From NCBI GenBank assembly GCA_947507875.1, contig CANNQP010000001.1, forward strand, positions 62,001-126,000: a DNA stretch of 64,000 nt, given 5' to 3'. Positions 62,380-64,000 of this stretch are shown one piece after another; within the stretch, counting starts at the first letter, position 1; each line of letters starts with the position of its first letter. This DNA is from Verrucomicrobiaceae bacterium. GTDB taxonomy: Bacteria > Verrucomicrobiota > Verrucomicrobiia > Verrucomicrobiales > Verrucomicrobiaceae. A program made the position numbers and the translations under genes. The notes beneath the pieces are model-generated. The model was not told the origin of the DNA and searched no databases. It saw only the letters and a list, made by a program, of their open reading frames with translations.

Positions 62380-64000
62380 CTACTCCACCTTCATCACCCC
62401 ATTCATGACCATCCAGTGGCCGGGGAAGGTGCAGAGATACGGATACTCGCCTTTTTCCTTCGGCGCGGTGAGGTGAATCACGAACTCGCCCTTCGGATTC
62501 GTCATGTCGGTGTAGGCGATCACGTCAGTGCTATCGGGGACGTAGTGCTTCTGCATGCCTTGCGGGTCGGTGATCATGAGATTGCACTTCTCGCCGAGCT
62601 TTTGCAGCGAACCGGGCTTCGCGAGCAACCAATTGTGCGGCACGACATCGGGGTTCTTGAAGCGAATCGTGAGTTTTTCGCCCGCTTTGGCCACATGCTG
62701 CTTTTGGACGAATTGAAGGCCCAAAGCGGCTTCGACGATGATTTCGCGTCCGGGCTCCCCTTGGGCCCAAGGGTTCGATTTGGCCGGTTTCGGGGCTTCG
62801 AGGCCGATTTGCGCGGCGTGGTTCGTTTTGGCGATTTTCGTGTAGCCGGGAAAATCGGTGAACGGCTCCGCCAAAGCATGCGCCGTCATGAAAAGGTCGT
62901 GTCCGGTGCTCACGCGGACATGAATTTGGTTCGCGGGCACGATTTGCGGGATTTCGAGGAAGAGCGCCTTGCCGCCATCGAGCTTCTGCACGCTGCGCAC
63001 CTCCAGCGGATCGTGGCCGGGCGTGTCGGCATACTTCACGGAATACTCCGGCGAGCCATATTGCGGCCCGTATTTGTAGTTCCAGCACTGCGCGAAGCAC
63101 GTCGCGGCCTCCGCGTTCTTTACCGCCTGGTTGAAACGGATGATGACGCCGTTGTCGCGAGCCTCAAACGCCACCGGCACCGGTTTGTCGCCACCCGTAA
63201 AGCGCACACGCTGAAAGCAGCCATCCTTCGGCGTGTAGCTGCCCCAGCCCTGCATACCATTCACATAGAGATGTCCGTCCTTCGGATTGAATCGCGCACA
63301 CTGCGGCCCCGAGTCAAAATTCCCGCTGATTTTGACCGCCGCCGCCTGCCAGCGCCCGTTCACCTGCTGCCGCATGACCAACCAAGCACCACCACCGCCC
63401 GAGGAGAGATGGATGAGATTGTTGTCGCCCTTCAACGCGGCCCATTTCTCGCTCGTGATGAAGACCTGCGAGCTCGCCGAGTTGTCCTCGCCACGCGGCA
63501 GATACATCAACACCGGCTCCGGCGGCTTCCCATCCTTCGGACCACCCGCACCAAAGTGCGCCCCGAGATTCTGATCGAGTTCAATCTGGCAAATTGACGT
63601 CGCCGGCGTCCAATCGCCCTCCTGCACACTCGTCGTGACAAATCGACCATCTGCCGAGAGACCGAGGCCATTCGGATTGCGGAAGCCGGTGGCCAGCACC
63701 TGAAGTGATGCGGGCACTCCTACCCGCAATGAAGCGCTTTCGGCGGGCAAGAGTGCCCGCCCCACTTCAATCCGGCAAACACCCTGATTCCCCGATGCGA
63801 AATACCATCGCCCCGCCTTGTCCGCCTCCAGCCCGACGATGAAATCATGCCCACCCGGCGAAGTCTGCATCGCATTCGTCACGCATTCATAAAAATCCGC
63901 TTCATCATCGCCATTCAAATCCTGCAAACAAGTGATCTGATCGCGGCCTAGCACATAAAGCTTGTCCTTGATGACCTTCATCCCCAGCGGCTGATGCAGC
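62380..64000 (-). CDS. Propeller protein with C-terminal azurin-like domain, 5' end outside window
   Basis: The frame is open to the window edge, so the start lies beyond base 64000; about 540 residues are visible. The N-terminal part is a beta-propeller of the type seen in PVC membrane-bound dehydrogenase-like proteins (LYVLGRDQITCLQDLNGDDE, FRNPNGLGLSADGRFV). The C terminus is a cupredoxin with VPHNWLL and CTFPGHWMVM, where the His-Cys-His-Met set follows azurin spacing. It is the second such copper-type domain in this window. An in-frame insertion coding for about 17 extra residues (GRALLPAESASLRVGVPAS region) coincides with a nested palindrome at 63702-63768. The gene has visibly higher GC than its neighbours. 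Confidence 0.8.
   Translation of the reverse strand, partial: LHQPLGMKVIKDKLYVLGRDQITCLQDLNGDDEADFYECVTNAMQTSPGGHDFIVGLEADKAGRWYFASGNQGVCRIEVGRALLPAESASLRVGVPASLQVLATGFRNPNGLGLSADGRFVTTSVQEGDWTPATSICQIELDQNLGAHFGAGGPKDGKPPEPVLMYLPRGEDNSASSQVFITSEKWAALKGDNNLIHLSSGGGGAWLVMRQQVNGRWQAAAVKISGNFDSGPQCARFNPKDGHLYVNGMQGWGSYTPKDGCFQRVRFTGGDKPVPVAFEARDNGVIIRFNQAVKNAEAATCFAQCWNYKYGPQYGSPEYSVKYADTPGHDPLEVRSVQKLDGGKALFLEIPQIVPANQIHVRVSTGHDLFMTAHALAEPFTDFPGYTKIAKTNHAAQIGLEAPKPAKSNPWAQGEPGREIIVEAALGLQFVQKQHVAKAGEKLTIRFKNPDVVPHNWLLAKPGSLQKLGEKCNLMITDPQGMQKHYVPDSTDVIAYTDMTNPKGEFVIHLTAPKEKGEYPYLCTFPGHWMVMNGVMKVE
63702..63768. repeat. Nested palindrome (REP-like) inside a coding region
   Basis: 18-base arms 63702-63719 and 63751-63768 match as inverted repeats at 16 of 18 positions, including a perfect GCGGGCACTC/GAGTGCCCGC. 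Inner arms (63720-63727 and 63743-63750) match 6 of 8, around a central AAGCGCTT palindrome. The whole unit is about 67 bp, stays in frame and adds about 20 residues to the propeller protein. Confidence 0.7.

Noticed and set aside
62416..63597. Long open frame of 393 codons on the plus strand
   Set aside because: It lies entirely antisense to the propeller/azurin gene, lacks any family motif, and is explained by the high GC content and codon pattern of the opposite strand.

Overview
The window looks like a chromosomal segment of a free-living member of the Verrucomicrobia (PVC superphylum). The evidence is a large secreted protein with a planctomycete-type cytochrome domain and DUF1549/DUF1553, a DUF1080-azurin-PA14 secreted protein, a propeller protein ending in a second azurin-like domain, a ThuA-like protein, a sulfatase, twin PQQ-like propellers, a double-length UvrA and BatA/VWA membrane proteins, mixed with ordinary housekeeping genes. 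Shine-Dalgarno sites are mostly weak. No phage, integrase, insertion sequence, CRISPR array, rRNA or clear defence island was seen. Family assignments come from reading motifs; no database search was run.

Layout. 1-4002: 3' part of a giant UvrA. 4012-8829 (minus): VWA protein and BatA-type protein, with a truncated Uma2-like remnant overlapping the BatA start. 9008-11439 (minus): RseP and TcdA. 11664-16884 (plus): citrate synthase, TrmD, a GNAT/nitrilase overlapping pair, MscL and an unknown secreted protein, several joined by 4-nt overlaps or tiny gaps. 16922-21481 (minus): planctomycete cytochrome protein, PyrB, PyrR. 21908-23477 (plus): tRNA-Pro, YbjN-like protein, PH-domain membrane protein. 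23524-25644 (minus): ThuA-like protein and CarA. 25834-31566 (plus): two PQQ-like propellers, a small membrane protein, a polysaccharide deacetylase and a dynamin-like GTPase. A cupin (minus) and an 800-bp gene-free AT-rich stretch precede a 1655-residue repeat protein (32876-37843) carrying seven FG-GAP-like blades. A perfect 12-bp-stem hairpin separates it from TrpE (minus). 39625-41640: a multi-BON-like anchored protein and a coiled-coil partner. 42012-48977: sulfatase, an anchored hypothetical, ParE, NfeD and a SNase-like protein with one catalytic arginine replaced. 49062-50041: PanC and tRNA-Ser. 50165-54308: DUF1080-azurin-PA14 protein, BioF and a TPR protein. 54312-57009: UxaC, a half-size DMT-type membrane protein and an unknown cytosolic protein. 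57117-62340: TrxB, riboflavin synthase, an M16 protease and RdgB. 62380-64000: 3' part of a propeller/azurin protein interrupted in frame by a nested palindrome.

How genes work together. Pyrimidine synthesis is represented by pyrR-pyrB and, 3 kb away, carA. The tightly packed uxaC-TPR-bioF group looks like one transcript. Secreted oxidative and glycan-related functions (sulfatase, deacetylase, uxaC, DUF1080, PQQ propellers, planctomycete cytochrome) fit a polysaccharide-degrading lifestyle. Most likely places for something undescribed: the 204-nt-periodic seven-blade adhesin-like protein with its long leader, the multi-BON/coiled-coil gene pair, and the REP-like palindrome translated inside a gene.
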